From: Hahella sp.
Lineage (GTDB): Bacteria; Pseudomonadota; Gammaproteobacteria; Pseudomonadales; Oleiphilaceae
Length of the DNA stretch: 64,000 nucleotides
Assembly (NCBI GenBank): GCA_028280065.1
Contig: JANQMN010000066.1
Span: forward strand, 1 to 64,000
Direction of reading: 5' to 3'
Shown: in pieces, positions 16,979-26,043 of the stretch
How positions within the stretch are numbered: position 1 is the stretch's first letter
Layout: the number at the start of each line of letters is the position of its first letter
Notes under the pieces: generated by a model
Database searches by the model: none
The model's input: the letters and a program-made list of their open reading frames with translations, nothing else
What the model was told of the DNA's origin: nothing
Made by a program: the position numbers and the translations under genes

Positions 16979-17905
16979 ATGGGCACGCCGGTTCAGCAAT
17001 ATCGAGGGCGGTTTGCGCCCTCACCCACCGGACCATTGCACTTCGGCTCTTTGGTCGGCGCCCTAGCCAGCTATCTCGATGCCAGACAAAATCAAGGCCA
17101 ATGGCTGGTGCGAATTGAGGATATTGATCCCTTGCGGGAGAAACCCGGCGCTGCCAGCCTTATATTGTACGCACTGGAAGCCCATGGTCTCCTTTGGGAC
17201 GAAGAAGTCACCTATCAATCGTCCCACAATGCTCACTATGAACAGGTTGTCCAACAACTGCTTTCGCAAAACAGCGCCTACCGGTGCCCATGCAGCCGCA
17301 AAGATCTGCAGCAGGGCAAGGGGCATCACACCGCAGTTTGTTTATCTCAGCAATTTGCACTAACCGCACCACACGCCATCCGGTTTAAAGTCGACCAGGA
17401 ACAAGCAACCCTTCCGGACCTTATCCAAGACCGGTATAGCCAACGGCTTCAGTCACCGGAGAACGATTTCGTCATTCGCCGCAAAGAAGGCTTTTACGCT
17501 TACCAACTGGCCGTCGTCGTAGATGATCACCGGCAACGGATCAGCCACGTGGTGCGCGGTATCGACTTAATCGAATCCACTCCGCTGCAACGCCAACTAT
17601 TCCGCAGTCTCGATTGGCAACCGCCGAATTATGCGCATTTTCCGGTAGTCGTCGATGCAACCGGCGGTAAGCTTAGTAAACAACGCTTATCCCCTGCCCT
17701 GGATTCGACCGTCGTAATGGCTAACCTGACAAAGGCAGCCCTGGCGTTGCAATTGATCCAGCCTGAGGAAATGCTGGCGGATACTCCGGTCGAACTCGTC
17801 AACGCCCTCGTCACTCGCTGGCAACGACAACGTTATTCCGGCATTACCAAACTTGCGGAACCTGGCTTCAACGCACCGTCAAAAGCGGATACAGGACAGG
17901 GTTGA
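16979..17905 (+). CDS. gluQ: Glutamyl-Q tRNA(Asp) synthetase
   Basis: A truncated glutamyl-tRNA synthetase paralogue that attaches glutamate to queuosine-34 of tRNA-Asp. The 308 residues comprise only the catalytic domain, without the anticodon-binding domain of GltX. The HIGH-type motif is PTGPLHFGSL, and the KMSKS-type motif is KLSKQR. A zinc-binding CPCSRKDL segment lies between. Position directly behind dksA and before the cbr genes matches Pseudomonas. Start at ATG 16979 (MGTPVQQYRGRFAPSP), which places the RFAPSPTG signature near residue 11 as expected. Confidence 0.96.
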   Translation: MGTPVQQYRGRFAPSPTGPLHFGSLVGALASYLDARQNQGQWLVRIEDIDPLREKPGAASLILYALEAHGLLWDEEVTYQSSHNAHYEQVVQQLLSQNSAYRCPCSRKDLQQGKGHHTAVCLSQQFALTAPHAIRFKVDQEQATLPDLIQDRYSQRLQSPENDFVIRRKEGFYAYQLAVVVDDHRQRISHVVRGIDLIESTPLQRQLFRSLDWQPPNYAHFPVVVDATGGKLSKQRLSPALDSTVVMANLTKAALALQLIQPEEMLADTPVELVNALVTRWQRQRYSGITKLAEPGFNAPSKADTGQG

Positions 17906-17957
17906 ATGTGTTTGCTAAGGTAAGAGTTCCGGAACTCGAGCGGTTGTCTTTCAGAGC

Positions 17958-18134
17958 ATGTATATCTACCGTCTGGTATTTTTGCTGATTTTAGGCGTTT
18001 ATATTTTTTCACCGGTGATTATGGACTGGTGGATCGCACCGGGTAGCGCCTGGTACCGGCCCTACATCATTTGGGCGCTGATCATTGCACTGGCGTACTG
18101 GTTGGAGCAGAAAAGGGGACCGCATGAATTTTAG
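17958..18134 (+). CDS. cbrX: Small membrane protein CbrX, overlapping cbrA
   Basis: A 58-residue hydrophobic protein with two predicted transmembrane helices (about residues 5–22 and 36–49) joined by a Trp/Pro/Gly-rich turn (DWWIAPGSAWYRP). Its stop codon lies 11 bp inside cbrA, so the two genes overlap and are likely translationally coupled. A small ORF named cbrX in exactly this place, coupled to cbrA, is known in Pseudomonas. It is too short for default gene callers and is hidden by a longer upstream extension of the cbrA frame. Role: probably controlling synthesis or membrane assembly of CbrA. Confidence 0.85.
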   Translation: MYIYRLVFLLILGVYIFSPVIMDWWIAPGSAWYRPYIIWALIIALAYWLEQKRGPHEF

Positions 18135-21084
18135 TGCCTGGCAACTTCTGCTCATCGGCGCCAGCTATCTCTTCGTAATTTTTGCACTGGCCTATTCCAG
18201 CGAGCGCGGTTGGTTTCCTCTCCGGCTGGTCCGACATCCCATGGTCTACGTGCTCAGCCTCGGTGTCTATGCCAGCGCTTGGGCCTACTATGGAGCCGTT
18301 CATCTGGCGTACCACTACGGTTATGGCTATCTGGCCTTTTATCTCGGTGTCTGTGGCGCATTTTTGCTGGCGCCAGTGCTATTGCTGCCTATATTGCGGG
18401 TCACCAAATCCCACCAATTATCGACCATCGCCGACCTTTTCGCTTTTCGCTACCGTAGCCAAACGGCGGGGTCCATCAGCACCCTGATCATCGGCGTGGC
18501 GACGCTGGTTCTGCTGGCGCTGCAATTTCAGGCGGTATTGGATTCGATTGGTACCATCGCCGGACAACGCAGTGCCTGGGCAGGCGCGGCATTTTGCCTG
18601 CTAATAATTATGTGCACCATTTTCTTTGGTGCGAGGGGGCAGGCCCGGATAGAGCGAAACCCAAGCTTGATGCTCTGCATCGCCTTGGAGGGATTGCTCA
18701 AACTGGTTATTTTTGCCGCCTTGGCGGTAGTCGTATTCAACCAGATATTCGGCGGCTTTTCCGAGATGCATCAATGGCTCAATACCAGTCAACCGGCGCT
18801 TCAGACCTTCCAGCAATCGTTCGATGACGGCGCCTGGCGCGCTTTATTGCTGATTTTCTTTGCCGCGGCCGTGGTCATGCCCCATATGTTTCACATGACC
18901 TTTACCGAAAACCTGAACCCTCAGGCCTTATTCAAGGCCAGTTGGGGTTTACCGCTATATCTGTTAATCATCAGCCTGCCTGTACCGCTTTTTCTATGGG
19001 CCGGTATCAAGTTACAACTTTCCGGCGAACCCAGCTATTTCATCCTCGGCATCGGCCAGGCCCTTGACATGCCGATTTTTACCCTGATCGCCTTCCTTGG
19101 CGGCCTGACTGCAGCCAGCGGCCTGTTAATCGTCAGTTGCCTGGCGCTGGCCTCCATGGCGCTCAATCACTTACTGCTGCCGGTTTATCAGCCGCTGGCC
19201 AGGGATGATATCTATCACTGGCTGACCTGGAGCCGGCGCATTCTTATCGCTGTCATTCTGGGAGCGGGCTATCTTCTGGCATTGCTCTTGGATTCCCGGT
19301 TATCGTTATCTGAGCTTGGCATACTGGCATTTTCGGCCGGGCTGCAACTATTTCCCGGCGTACTGGCGGTCATCTATTGGCCGGTGGGCAACCGCTATGG
19401 ATTTATCGCGGGTCTGGTCACCGGCACGCTGACCTGGCTGATCATGCTGGCGATTCCCTTGCTTATGCTGCACGAACCGGCGGATCAAAGCCTATTCAGT
19501 TGGATCCCTTTCAACTATGACCACTGGCACTACTACGTGATGGTTTCGCTATCCTTGAACGTGGTGGTATTTGTGGTTGTCTCGCTCTTTACCGAGGCCT
19601 CGCCGGAAGAATTACGCTCGGCCCAGGCCTGCTCCGTAGACAACCTGATGCGACCGTCCCGCCGGGAGTTGCAGGCATCAAGTTCAGAAGAGTTTAAACA
19701 CTTACTGGCAGAATCACTTGGCCGCAAAGCAGCGGAGAGAGAGGTTAACCATGCGATTGCCCAGCTAAATCTCAATGAACTGGAGTACCGCCCATACGCG
19801 TTGAGACGTTTGCGCGATCAGATTGAAATCAATCTTTCGGGGCTGCTTGGCCCCGCGATTGCCGGAGATATCGTACGCAGGCATTTACAGTTCAAGCCAT
19901 CTTCCGCAACCACACCGGCCCAGGATATTCATTTTGTCGAATCGAGCCTGGAGAGCTACCAACACCGTCTCAGCGGTCTAGCCGGAGAACTGGATACGCT
20001 CCGCCGTTACCACCGGCAAACCCTGCAAAACCTGCCTATTGCAGCTTGCTCCCTGGGAGCAGATCTGGAAGTGTTGATGTGGAATCAGGCAATGGAAACC
20101 CTGACTGATGTCGATGCCGACACGGTCATCGGCTCCCATGTCAGCTCCATCCCTGCCCCTTGGGGCAAATTGCTGTTCGATTTTGCGATCTATGAGCAAA
20201 ACCACCTGGCGAAGAAACGCATCGAGTGGCAAGGCAAACCCCATTGGCTAAATCTCAACAAAGCTTCCGTGGTGGAAGAGTCTGCTCACCAGATTCTTAT
20301 GGTTGAAGACTATACCGAAACCCAAACGCTGGAAGACGAGTTAGTGCATAGTGAACGTCTGGCATCCGTTGGCCGCCTTGCCGCGGGGGTCGCCCATGAA
20401 ATCGGCAATCCGGTGACCGGAATCGCCTGTTTGGCGCAAAATCTGAAATTGTTTACCGACGATAAAGACGTCCTGGAAACCGCGGATCAAATCATCACCC
20501 AAACCCAGCGCATCTCGAAAATACTGCAAACCCTAATGAATTTTTCCCGTAGCGGAAACTTCAGCCAATCCACCAAACATGAAGCCGTTAACCTGCATGG
20601 CTGTGTGGACGAGGCGATTCACCTGCTGTCGTTGTCGACGGCCGAAACCCAGGTGAGGTTTCACAACCAGGTCACCGACGACATTCAGGTTATGGGGGAT
20701 GCGCAACGCCTGGTACAGGTGTTCGTTAACCTGTTGAGTAATGCCCAAGATGCCTCGCCCCACCTCGGCAATATCTGGATAAATGCCGAACGCAAGGACT
20801 ACACCACCAGCATTCAGATCACTGATCAGGGTTCAGGCATTGAACCTGACCAACTGGACCAACTATTCGAACCATTTTTCACCACGAAAGGTCCGGACAA
20901 AGGTACCGGTCTCGGCCTGGCACTCGTCTACGGCATTATTGAGGAGCATTACGGTCACATTAAAATTGAAAGCCCTATAGACAACGAAACCCGCACAGGT
21001 ACACGAGTTGTGATAATATTGCCGGTCGCTGGGGAAAATAGTGCGGCGCCAAAATCTCTGGAGTCAAACAGCCAAGTAACCTGA
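18124..21084 (+). CDS. cbrA: Sensor histidine kinase CbrA (SLC5-transporter fusion)
   Basis: A 986-residue sensor kinase that controls the carbon/nitrogen balance with CbrB. The first ~480 residues form a multi-helix transporter module of the sodium:solute symporter (SLC5) type, then come the linker (STAC-like) region, a PAS domain, and HisKA with the phospho-acceptor in GVAHEIGNP (His758 from this start). The HATPase_c domain follows with its N box (NLLSNAQDA) and G boxes (DQGSG, GTGLGLAL). The transporter–PAS–kinase order is diagnostic of CbrA. ATG 18124 gives the overlap with cbrX and is preferred to the upstream ATG at 18085, which would extend into the cbrX frame. cbrB follows after 86 bp. 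Confidence 0.96.
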   Translation: MNFSAWQLLLIGASYLFVIFALAYSSERGWFPLRLVRHPMVYVLSLGVYASAWAYYGAVHLAYHYGYGYLAFYLGVCGAFLLAPVLLLPILRVTKSHQLSTIADLFAFRYRSQTAGSISTLIIGVATLVLLALQFQAVLDSIGTIAGQRSAWAGAAFCLLIIMCTIFFGARGQARIERNPSLMLCIALEGLLKLVIFAALAVVVFNQIFGGFSEMHQWLNTSQPALQTFQQSFDDGAWRALLLIFFAAAVVMPHMFHMTFTENLNPQALFKASWGLPLYLLIISLPVPLFLWAGIKLQLSGEPSYFILGIGQALDMPIFTLIAFLGGLTAASGLLIVSCLALASMALNHLLLPVYQPLARDDIYHWLTWSRRILIAVILGAGYLLALLLDSRLSLSELGILAFSAGLQLFPGVLAVIYWPVGNRYGFIAGLVTGTLTWLIMLAIPLLMLHEPADQSLFSWIPFNYDHWHYYVMVSLSLNVVVFVVVSLFTEASPEELRSAQACSVDNLMRPSRRELQASSSEEFKHLLAESLGRKAAEREVNHAIAQLNLNELEYRPYALRRLRDQIEINLSGLLGPAIAGDIVRRHLQFKPSSATTPAQDIHFVESSLESYQHRLSGLAGELDTLRRYHRQTLQNLPIAACSLGADLEVLMWNQAMETLTDVDADTVIGSHVSSIPAPWGKLLFDFAIYEQNHLAKKRIEWQGKPHWLNLNKASVVEESAHQILMVEDYTETQTLEDELVHSERLASVGRLAAGVAHEIGNPVTGIACLAQNLKLFTDDKDVLETADQIITQTQRISKILQTLMNFSRSGNFSQSTKHEAVNLHGCVDEAIHLLSLSTAETQVRFHNQVTDDIQVMGDAQRLVQVFVNLLSNAQDASPHLGNIWINAERKDYTTSIQITDQGSGIEPDQLDQLFEPFFTTKGPDKGTGLGLALVYGIIEEHYGHIKIESPIDNETRTGTRVVIILPVAGENSAAPKSLESNSQVT

Positions 21085-21170
21085 ATGCTGGCTTTTCGGC
21101 TCAAAGCTCACCACTTTACAATCAGCATTGCCGGCAAATAGGGCTTGTAAGCATCGGACGGAATCAACAT

Positions 21171-22547
21171 ATGGCTGTCATTTTAGTTGTTGAAGATGAA
21201 AAAATTATACGCCAGGCATTAAAGCGGCTCCTGGAACACAATGGCTACGAAGTGGACGAAGCCGAAAGCGTCGAACAAGCCCTGGAATGCCTCAGTAGAA
21301 GGCGACCGGATTTAATCATCAGCGACTTGCGTTTGCCGGAACGGCCGGGAACTGACCTGCTGGATCAGAAGTCCATTCCGGTTTTGATCATGACAAGTTA
21401 TGCCAGCCTCCGCTCCGCTGTGGATTCGATGAAGCAGGGCGCGGTGGATTACATCGCCAAACCATTCGATCACGACGAAATGCTGGAGTCCGTCAGCACT
21501 ATTCTTAAACAGCGCTCCACCGATGTTCAGCCGGAATCGAGTGTCTCCACGGCGGCTGGTAGCGAAGAACAGCACCCTGACATCAGCCGTCTTATGTACG
21601 GCAAATGTACCGAGATGCGCAAGCTTTTCGATTTGATTAAAAAGGTGTCGCCGACCGACACCACGGTGCTTATTCAGGGTGAATCCGGCACCGGTAAGGA
21701 ATTGGCTGCCCGAGCGCTGCATACCCTGAGCCGGCGGCAAGCCGCCCCGATCATCTGTGTCAACTGTGCAGCTATTCCGGAGACCTTGATCGAGTCGGAA
21801 CTTTTCGGCCACGAGAAAGGCGCGTTCACCGGCGCGGTCGGGGCACGAAACGGCCTGATCGAAGCGGCGGATTCCGGCACCCTTTTTCTGGATGAAATCG
21901 GCGAACTGCCCATGGAGGCCCAAGCCCGTCTGCTCCGCGTACTGCAGGAAGGAGAAATTCGCCGGGTCGGGTCTACCCAGTCAAAACAGGTCAACGTCAG
22001 ACTGATTGCCGCGACCCATCGTAACTTGAAGGCCATGACCCAGACGGGACAGTTCCGGGAAGATCTGTTCTACCGACTGAATGTCATGCAACTGGTGATC
22101 CCACCATTACGTGACCGAAAAGAAGACGTGGTCGGCCTGGCTCAACTGCTACTGGACAAACTCAGCAAAAAGATGGGCAAACAAGATCTGCAATTTAGCG
22201 AGAATGCCCTGTTTGCGATTCGCCAATACCAATGGCCAGGCAATGTCCGGGAACTTGAGAATGCCGTTGAACGTGCTGTAATACTTGTCGACGGTCACAG
22301 CATCTCAGCCGAACTCCTGTCTATCGATACCGACAACCAGTTCAGCAGCATTCCTGACGCTACCGACAAAGAATTCGCAGACAACAAACCTGCGGAGCTG
22401 TCGTTGGAAGACTATTTTCAACACTTTGTGCTGGAAAACCAGGACACCATGAGCGAAACCGAACTGGCCAAGAAACTCGGCATCAGCCGCAAGAGCCTTT
22501 GGGAGCGCCGTCAGCGCCTGGGAATCCCCCGATCCAAAAAACGCTGA
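21171..22547 (+). CDS. cbrB: Sigma-54-dependent response regulator CbrB
   Basis: An NtrC-family activator of 458 residues. The receiver domain has the acidic pair VEDE and phospho-acceptor Asp52 in SDLRLP. The AAA+ domain has Walker A GESGTGKE, the sigma-54 contact loop GAFTGA and Walker B FLDEIGE, plus a C-terminal Fis-type helix-turn-helix (ETELAKKLGISRKSLWERRQ). All elements for sigma-54 activation are intact. In Pseudomonas its main target is the sRNA gene crcZ, located directly downstream between cbrB and pcnB. Here the same interval contains a GG-N10-GC sigma-54 promoter, GTAAC-type sites and an A-motif-rich transcript, which strengthens the identification. Confidence 0.96.
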   Translation: MAVILVVEDEKIIRQALKRLLEHNGYEVDEAESVEQALECLSRRRPDLIISDLRLPERPGTDLLDQKSIPVLIMTSYASLRSAVDSMKQGAVDYIAKPFDHDEMLESVSTILKQRSTDVQPESSVSTAAGSEEQHPDISRLMYGKCTEMRKLFDLIKKVSPTDTTVLIQGESGTGKELAARALHTLSRRQAAPIICVNCAAIPETLIESELFGHEKGAFTGAVGARNGLIEAADSGTLFLDEIGELPMEAQARLLRVLQEGEIRRVGSTQSKQVNVRLIAATHRNLKAMTQTGQFREDLFYRLNVMQLVIPPLRDRKEDVVGLAQLLLDKLSKKMGKQDLQFSENALFAIRQYQWPGNVRELENAVERAVILVDGHSISAELLSIDTDNQFSSIPDATDKEFADNKPAELSLEDYFQHFVLENQDTMSETELAKKLGISRKSLWERRQRLGIPRSKKR

Positions 22548-22668
22548 TTCGTTTACCCGCGTCACCCCCACCCAGCAAATGACTAATTTTTCATCAATCT
22601 TCACTTGCGCATATTGATTATTGTGTAATATTTACCCTATACGTGTATCTTTCAGCCAAAACAGCGCC

Positions 22669-22737
22669 TGGTAACAATGTTACCAAGCGTTACCTCAGGA
22701 AACAGCTCTCCTGCTATAAGGGGAGCATAGGTAACAC
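22669..22737 (+). promoter_or_regulatory. Candidate CbrB binding sites (GTAACA/TGTTAC elements)
   Basis: A perfect 17-nt palindrome TGGTAACAATGTTACCA (22669–22685), then GTTACC (22689–22694) and GGTAACAC (22730–22737). CbrB sites in Pseudomonas are built from TGTTAC and GTAACA half-sites. These lie about 75–140 bp upstream of the sigma-54 promoter, a typical enhancer distance. The half-site spacing is not the canonical one, so the exact binding mode is inference. Confidence 0.7.
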
Positions 22738-22810
22738 TTTTGTACGCGTTTTCACTTACAACTTTCGGGTAAATTCTCCAATCTACTGTTTAATAAAGTT
22801 TTTTTATAGA

Positions 22811-22826
22811 TGGCATAAGTTATGCC
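22811..22826 (+). promoter_or_regulatory. Sigma-54 promoter of the crcZ-like sRNA
   Basis: TGGCATAAGTTATGCC has GG (22812–22813) and GC (22824–22825) separated by exactly 10 bp, and fits the consensus TGGCA-N6-TGC well. Transcription would start near 22837. Confidence 0.8.
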
Positions 22827-22836
22827 TTATTAGGGA

Positions 22837-23192
22837 CCAAAATAAAAACAAAAACCCTTAAGTCGCATAAACAAAAATAAAAAAGCGGATAAAACAAACC
22901 CTGAACAAAAATAAAAATAGGGTGGCGAACTGATTGTTTTGAGTGACAGGCTTTTTAGTGGTAGCCAGTCTTCAAGAGGCTGAACAGATAGCAAAAATAG
23001 CAAAAGCAAAATTATCTGTTCGAAAAGGTGTCTTGTGAGAATTACCACTCAATGTATTCAAAGCGTTCCGTTTGCGCTTTCTACTCTTATACGCTCTAAA
23101 TGTGGAGCAGTCATTTGGGACTGTGACGAAACAAAAACAAAAATCGTCTAACCTTCTTCTTGGTGGGGAAGCATCAGCCTTCCCCTTAGTTT
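22837..23192 (+). ncRNA. crcZ: CrcZ-like Hfq/Crc-titrating small RNA
   Basis: Predicted sRNA of about 356 nt between cbrB and pcnB, the crcZ position in Pseudomonas. It has no coding potential worth noting. Six A-rich AANAANAA-type motifs of the kind bound by Hfq with Crc lie at 22839–22854, 22869–22884, 22891–22898, 22904–22919, 22992–23011 and 23129–23143. One is presented in the loop of a 9-bp stem, GAACAGATA (22982–22990) with TATCTGTTC (23013–23021). The 5' end is set by the sigma-54 promoter and the 3' end by the hairpin at 23165–23185. CrcZ-type RNAs sequester Hfq/Crc and so relieve catabolite repression when CbrAB is active. Sequence identity to known CrcZ was not tested; the call rests on synteny, promoter and motif density. 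Confidence 0.82.
23165..23192 (+). terminator. Terminator of the crcZ-like sRNA
   Basis: GGGGAAG (23165–23171) pairs with CTTCCCC (23179–23185), followed by TTAGTTT. The stem is only 7 bp but GC-rich, and it closes the A-motif-rich segment. Confidence 0.65.
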
Positions 23193-23306
23193 CCCCGAAA
23201 CAAGCTTATAACTACCCTGCAAAATTGCGTCTTTTCGCTAATTCGCCAAAACTGTATTAAAGGAGTAAACTCCGCTCCTTAATAATAACCAACCATTCCA
23301 CTTTAA

Positions 23307-24659
23307 ATGCTTAATAAGATTTTCAATTTTATTCGACCTGGTTCCAAGCCATCGAGGCCGGCAAAATTGAATATAATTCCTCGCGACCATCACCCTGTCT
23401 CACGCAAGAAAATCAGTCCGAACGCCGTCAAGGTGCTTTACCGGCTAAACAATGCAGGTTTCGATGCGTTTCTTGTCGGCGGCGGCGTCAGGGATATTTA
23501 TCTAAACGACACGCCGAAAGATTTTGACATTGCCACCAATGCCACTCCGGAAGAAGTGCGTAGTCTGTTCGGAAACTGCCGGCTGATAGGTAGACGGTTT
23601 CGTCTGGCCCATGTGCGTTTCGGCAGGGAAATCATCGAAGTGGCGACCTTCCGCGCCGGGCACGACAAGGTCGAGGAAAGCAGTGTCCAGGCGGCAACCA
23701 ATCAAGAAGGACAGATTCTTCGCGACAATGTTTACGGCAACCAGCAAGAAGATGCCCTGCGCCGGGATTTTACCGTCAATGCGCTGTATTACAGTGTCGC
23801 CGATTTTAGTGTTTACGACTATGTGGGCGGGGTGCAGGATCTAGAGGACCGGCTGTTACGCCTGATTGGCGATCCGGCGACACGTTATCGGGAAGATCCG
23901 GTTCGGATGCTGCGGGCTGCTCGATTCTCCGCCAAACTGGATTTTGCCATCGAATCCGCCACTGCCGCCCCGATCGAAGAACTGGCCCCTCTGTTGCTGA
24001 ACATTCCGTCCGCGCGCCTGTTTGAGGAAGTCCTGAAACTGTTCTTATCCGGTCAGGGATTTCGCACTTTTAGTATTTTACGCGAACTGGGCTTATTCAA
24101 GTTTTTGTTTCCCGGTGCCGACGACCTGCTGGAAGCCGGTGCGCCCTATGCCGAAAAACTGCTGACAGCCGCGCTGAAGAACACAGACAGCCGGATCAAC
24201 GCCAACAAACCGGTCACTCCGGCTTTCCTGTACGCTACCATGCTGTGGCCGGAGGTGTTGCAAAACAAAACGGTTTATACCGAGCAAGGCCTTCCGCCGC
24301 TGCCGGCAACGCATAAGGCGGCACAAATCGTCATCGAACAGCAGATTAAACATACCGCGCTGCCCCGCCGTTTCAGCCAACCAATGAAGGAAATCTGGGA
24401 ACTCCAGGAGCGATTGGTTAAGCGCCAAGGGCGCCGGGCCGAAGCATTACTCGAACATCCTAGGTTTCGTGCCGCCTATGATTTTCTTTTGCTCCGGGAA
24501 CAAAGCGGGGAGCAGCTTGAAGGACTGGGCGACTGGTGGACCGAATTTCAACAAAGCGACCCGAATCACCGCCTGAAGCTCCAGGAAAAAACCAGCGGTA
24601 AATCCGGCAAACCGCGACGTCCCCGCCGTCCCAGACACAGACCCCGAAAACGTGATTAA
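23307..24659 (+). CDS. pcnB: Poly(A) polymerase I
   Basis: Class II nucleotidyltransferase that adds 3' A tails to RNAs and marks them for decay. The 450 residues have the signature LVGGGVRDIYLNDTPKDFDI around residues 56–75, containing the GG motif and catalytic DxD (DFD). The RNA-binding neck follows, then the PcnB-specific C-terminal region and a strongly basic Arg/Pro/Lys tail (residues about 430–450). Length and tail distinguish it from the shorter CCA-adding enzyme. It lies downstream of the crcZ-like locus and overlaps folK by 8 bp, so pcnB and folK form one transcript, as in E. coli and Pseudomonas. Confidence 0.96.
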   Translation: MLNKIFNFIRPGSKPSRPAKLNIIPRDHHPVSRKKISPNAVKVLYRLNNAGFDAFLVGGGVRDIYLNDTPKDFDIATNATPEEVRSLFGNCRLIGRRFRLAHVRFGREIIEVATFRAGHDKVEESSVQAATNQEGQILRDNVYGNQQEDALRRDFTVNALYYSVADFSVYDYVGGVQDLEDRLLRLIGDPATRYREDPVRMLRAARFSAKLDFAIESATAAPIEELAPLLLNIPSARLFEEVLKLFLSGQGFRTFSILRELGLFKFLFPGADDLLEAGAPYAEKLLTAALKNTDSRINANKPVTPAFLYATMLWPEVLQNKTVYTEQGLPPLPATHKAAQIVIEQQIKHTALPRRFSQPMKEIWELQERLVKRQGRRAEALLEHPRFRAAYDFLLLREQSGEQLEGLGDWWTEFQQSDPNHRLKLQEKTSGKSGKPRRPRRPRHRPRKRD

Positions 24660-25137
24660 CAGCTATATCGGGCTTGGCAGTAACCTCGGCAATCCCATTC
24701 AGCAGGTACAGTCGGCACTTCAGCAGTTGGCGGTCATTCCAGACAGCAAACTGATTTCCCATTCCAGGCTTTATGGCTCGGCGCCTTTAGGCGGGCTGGA
24801 ACAGCCTGACTATGTCAACGCGGTTGCCTGCCTGGCCACCAATCTTGAACCGGTGCAGCTATTACGGGCACTACAGGCCATTGAACTGGCCCAGGGACGC
24901 CAACGCGGCAAACAACGGTGGCAATCGCGCACATTGGATCTGGATCTGCTGCTTTATGGCGATAGGACGCTGCAAACCGCAGAACTCACGATACCCCACT
25001 ACGCCATCGCCGAACGCAGTTTTGTTATCCTTCCTTTGATTGAGATCGCTCCCGACATCCTGATCCCCGGCCATGGTCCCGCGGCTACGCTTGCCGAACG
25101 ACTCGATGACCCGAGCCTGCGCCCCCTGGAATCTTAA
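24652..25137 (+). CDS. folK: 6-hydroxymethyl-7,8-dihydropterin pyrophosphokinase (HPPK), pcnB-linked copy
   Basis: HPPK transfers pyrophosphate from ATP to hydroxymethyl-dihydropterin in folate biosynthesis. The 161 residues have the N-terminal YIGLGSNLGNP, a central RQRGKQRWQSRTLDLDLLLY with the conserved R-x-W ... R-T-L-D-L-D metal-binding motif, and the C-terminal PHYAIAERSFVILPLIEI. The start is a GTG at 24652 overlapping the pcnB stop, so translation is probably coupled. This is the canonical location of folK. A second, divergent folK homologue is present at 28699–29181. Confidence 0.96.
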   Translation: MINSYIGLGSNLGNPIQQVQSALQQLAVIPDSKLISHSRLYGSAPLGGLEQPDYVNAVACLATNLEPVQLLRALQAIELAQGRQRGKQRWQSRTLDLDLLLYGDRTLQTAELTIPHYAIAERSFVILPLIEIAPDILIPGHGPAATLAERLDDPSLRPLES

Positions 25138-25192
25138 GATCCTGCCAGTTGAACGAAATTTGCGGAACGCTGGTAAAGACTAAACTGCATTC

Positions 25193-25201
25193 TGCTATAC
25201 T
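25193..25201 (+). promoter_or_regulatory. Predicted extended -10 promoter of panB
   Basis: TGC directly before TATACT (25196–25201) gives an extended -10 element, 48 bp before the panB ATG. No convincing -35 is visible, as is usual for extended -10 promoters. Confidence 0.45.
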
Positions 25202-25248
25202 CCACATCCGTTCTACTAGCCTATGCCAACCATACCAAGGATGCCGCC

Positions 25249-26043
25249 ATGGCCATAACACTCAGCACGTTGAAAGCGTTTAAAACCACCTCTGAAAAGT
25301 TCGCGGTACTCACTGCCTACGACGCCACTTTTGCCCATGCGGTCAGCAGCGCCGGGATCGAAGCAATCCTGGTCGGCGACTCCCTCGGGATGGTGTTACA
25401 GGGCCACGACAGCACCCTTCCCGTCACGGTTGCGGACATGGCTTACCATACGGCTGCCGTGAAACGCGGCAACCAAGGCGCTTTTATCATCAGCGACATG
25501 CCATTCATGTCTTACGGCAATCCGGAAATGGCGATGGAAAGCGCCAAACAATTGATGCAGGCCGGTGCCCATATGGTCAAACTGGAAGGCGGCGCTTGGC
25601 TGGAAGAGGCAACCCGTTGCCTGGCAAAGCAAGGGATTCCGGTGTGCGCTCATTTAGGCCTGACCCCGCAATCGGTGAATAAACTGGGCGGGTACAAGGT
25701 TCAGGGCAAGCTTGCCGAAGAAGCCGAACAAATGATTGCCGATGCCAAGCTATTGGTAGAGGCCGGCGCAGACATTATTCTTTTGGAGTGCGTCCCGACT
25801 TCCGTTGCAAAAACCCTGACTGAATCCATTGCTGCCCCGGTAATAGGCATTGGCGCCGGGCCTTATACGGATGCACAGGTGCTGGTGATGCACGATCTAC
25901 TCGGACTTGGAGCGGGTAAACGGCCCAAGTTCGTAAAAAACTTTCTTGCCGAAGCGGATTCGATTCAGGAGGCTTTCAAACGCTTTCACGAGGCAGTAAA
26001 AAGCGGCGCATTTCCTACTGAGGAGCACAGTTTCAACTTATGA
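25249..26043 (+). CDS. panB: 3-methyl-2-oxobutanoate hydroxymethyltransferase
   Basis: First enzyme of pantothenate biosynthesis; it transfers a hydroxymethyl group from methylene-tetrahydrofolate to 2-oxoisovalerate. It is 264 residues, the usual length, a TIM-barrel enzyme with the metal-binding [15 protein letters not shown] near residues 43–57. HMVKLEGG and HLGLTPQSV follow, with the catalytic glutamate in LLECVP. AAGGA lies seven bases upstream of the ATG. The stop codon overlaps the start of panC (ATGA), so the two enzymes are translationally coupled. The substrate 2-oxoisovalerate derives from the valine pathway fed by ilvGM. Confidence 0.98.
   Translation: MAITLSTLKAFKTTSEKFAVLTAYDATFAHAVSSAGIEAILVGDSLGMVLQGHDSTLPVTVADMAYHTAAVKRGNQGAFIISDMPFMSYGNPEMAMESAKQLMQAGAHMVKLEGGAWLEEATRCLAKQGIPVCAHLGLTPQSVNKLGGYKVQGKLAEEAEQMIADAKLLVEAGADIILLECVPTSVAKTLTESIAAPVIGIGAGPYTDAQVLVMHDLLGLGAGKRPKFVKNFLAEADSIQEAFKRFHEAVKSGAFPTEEHSFNL

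Noticed and set aside
22643-23260. Three short ORFs (two on +, one on -) in the cbrB–pcnB gap
   Set aside because: No ribosome-binding sites, biased composition from the A-rich motifs, and better explained by a CrcZ-like RNA.
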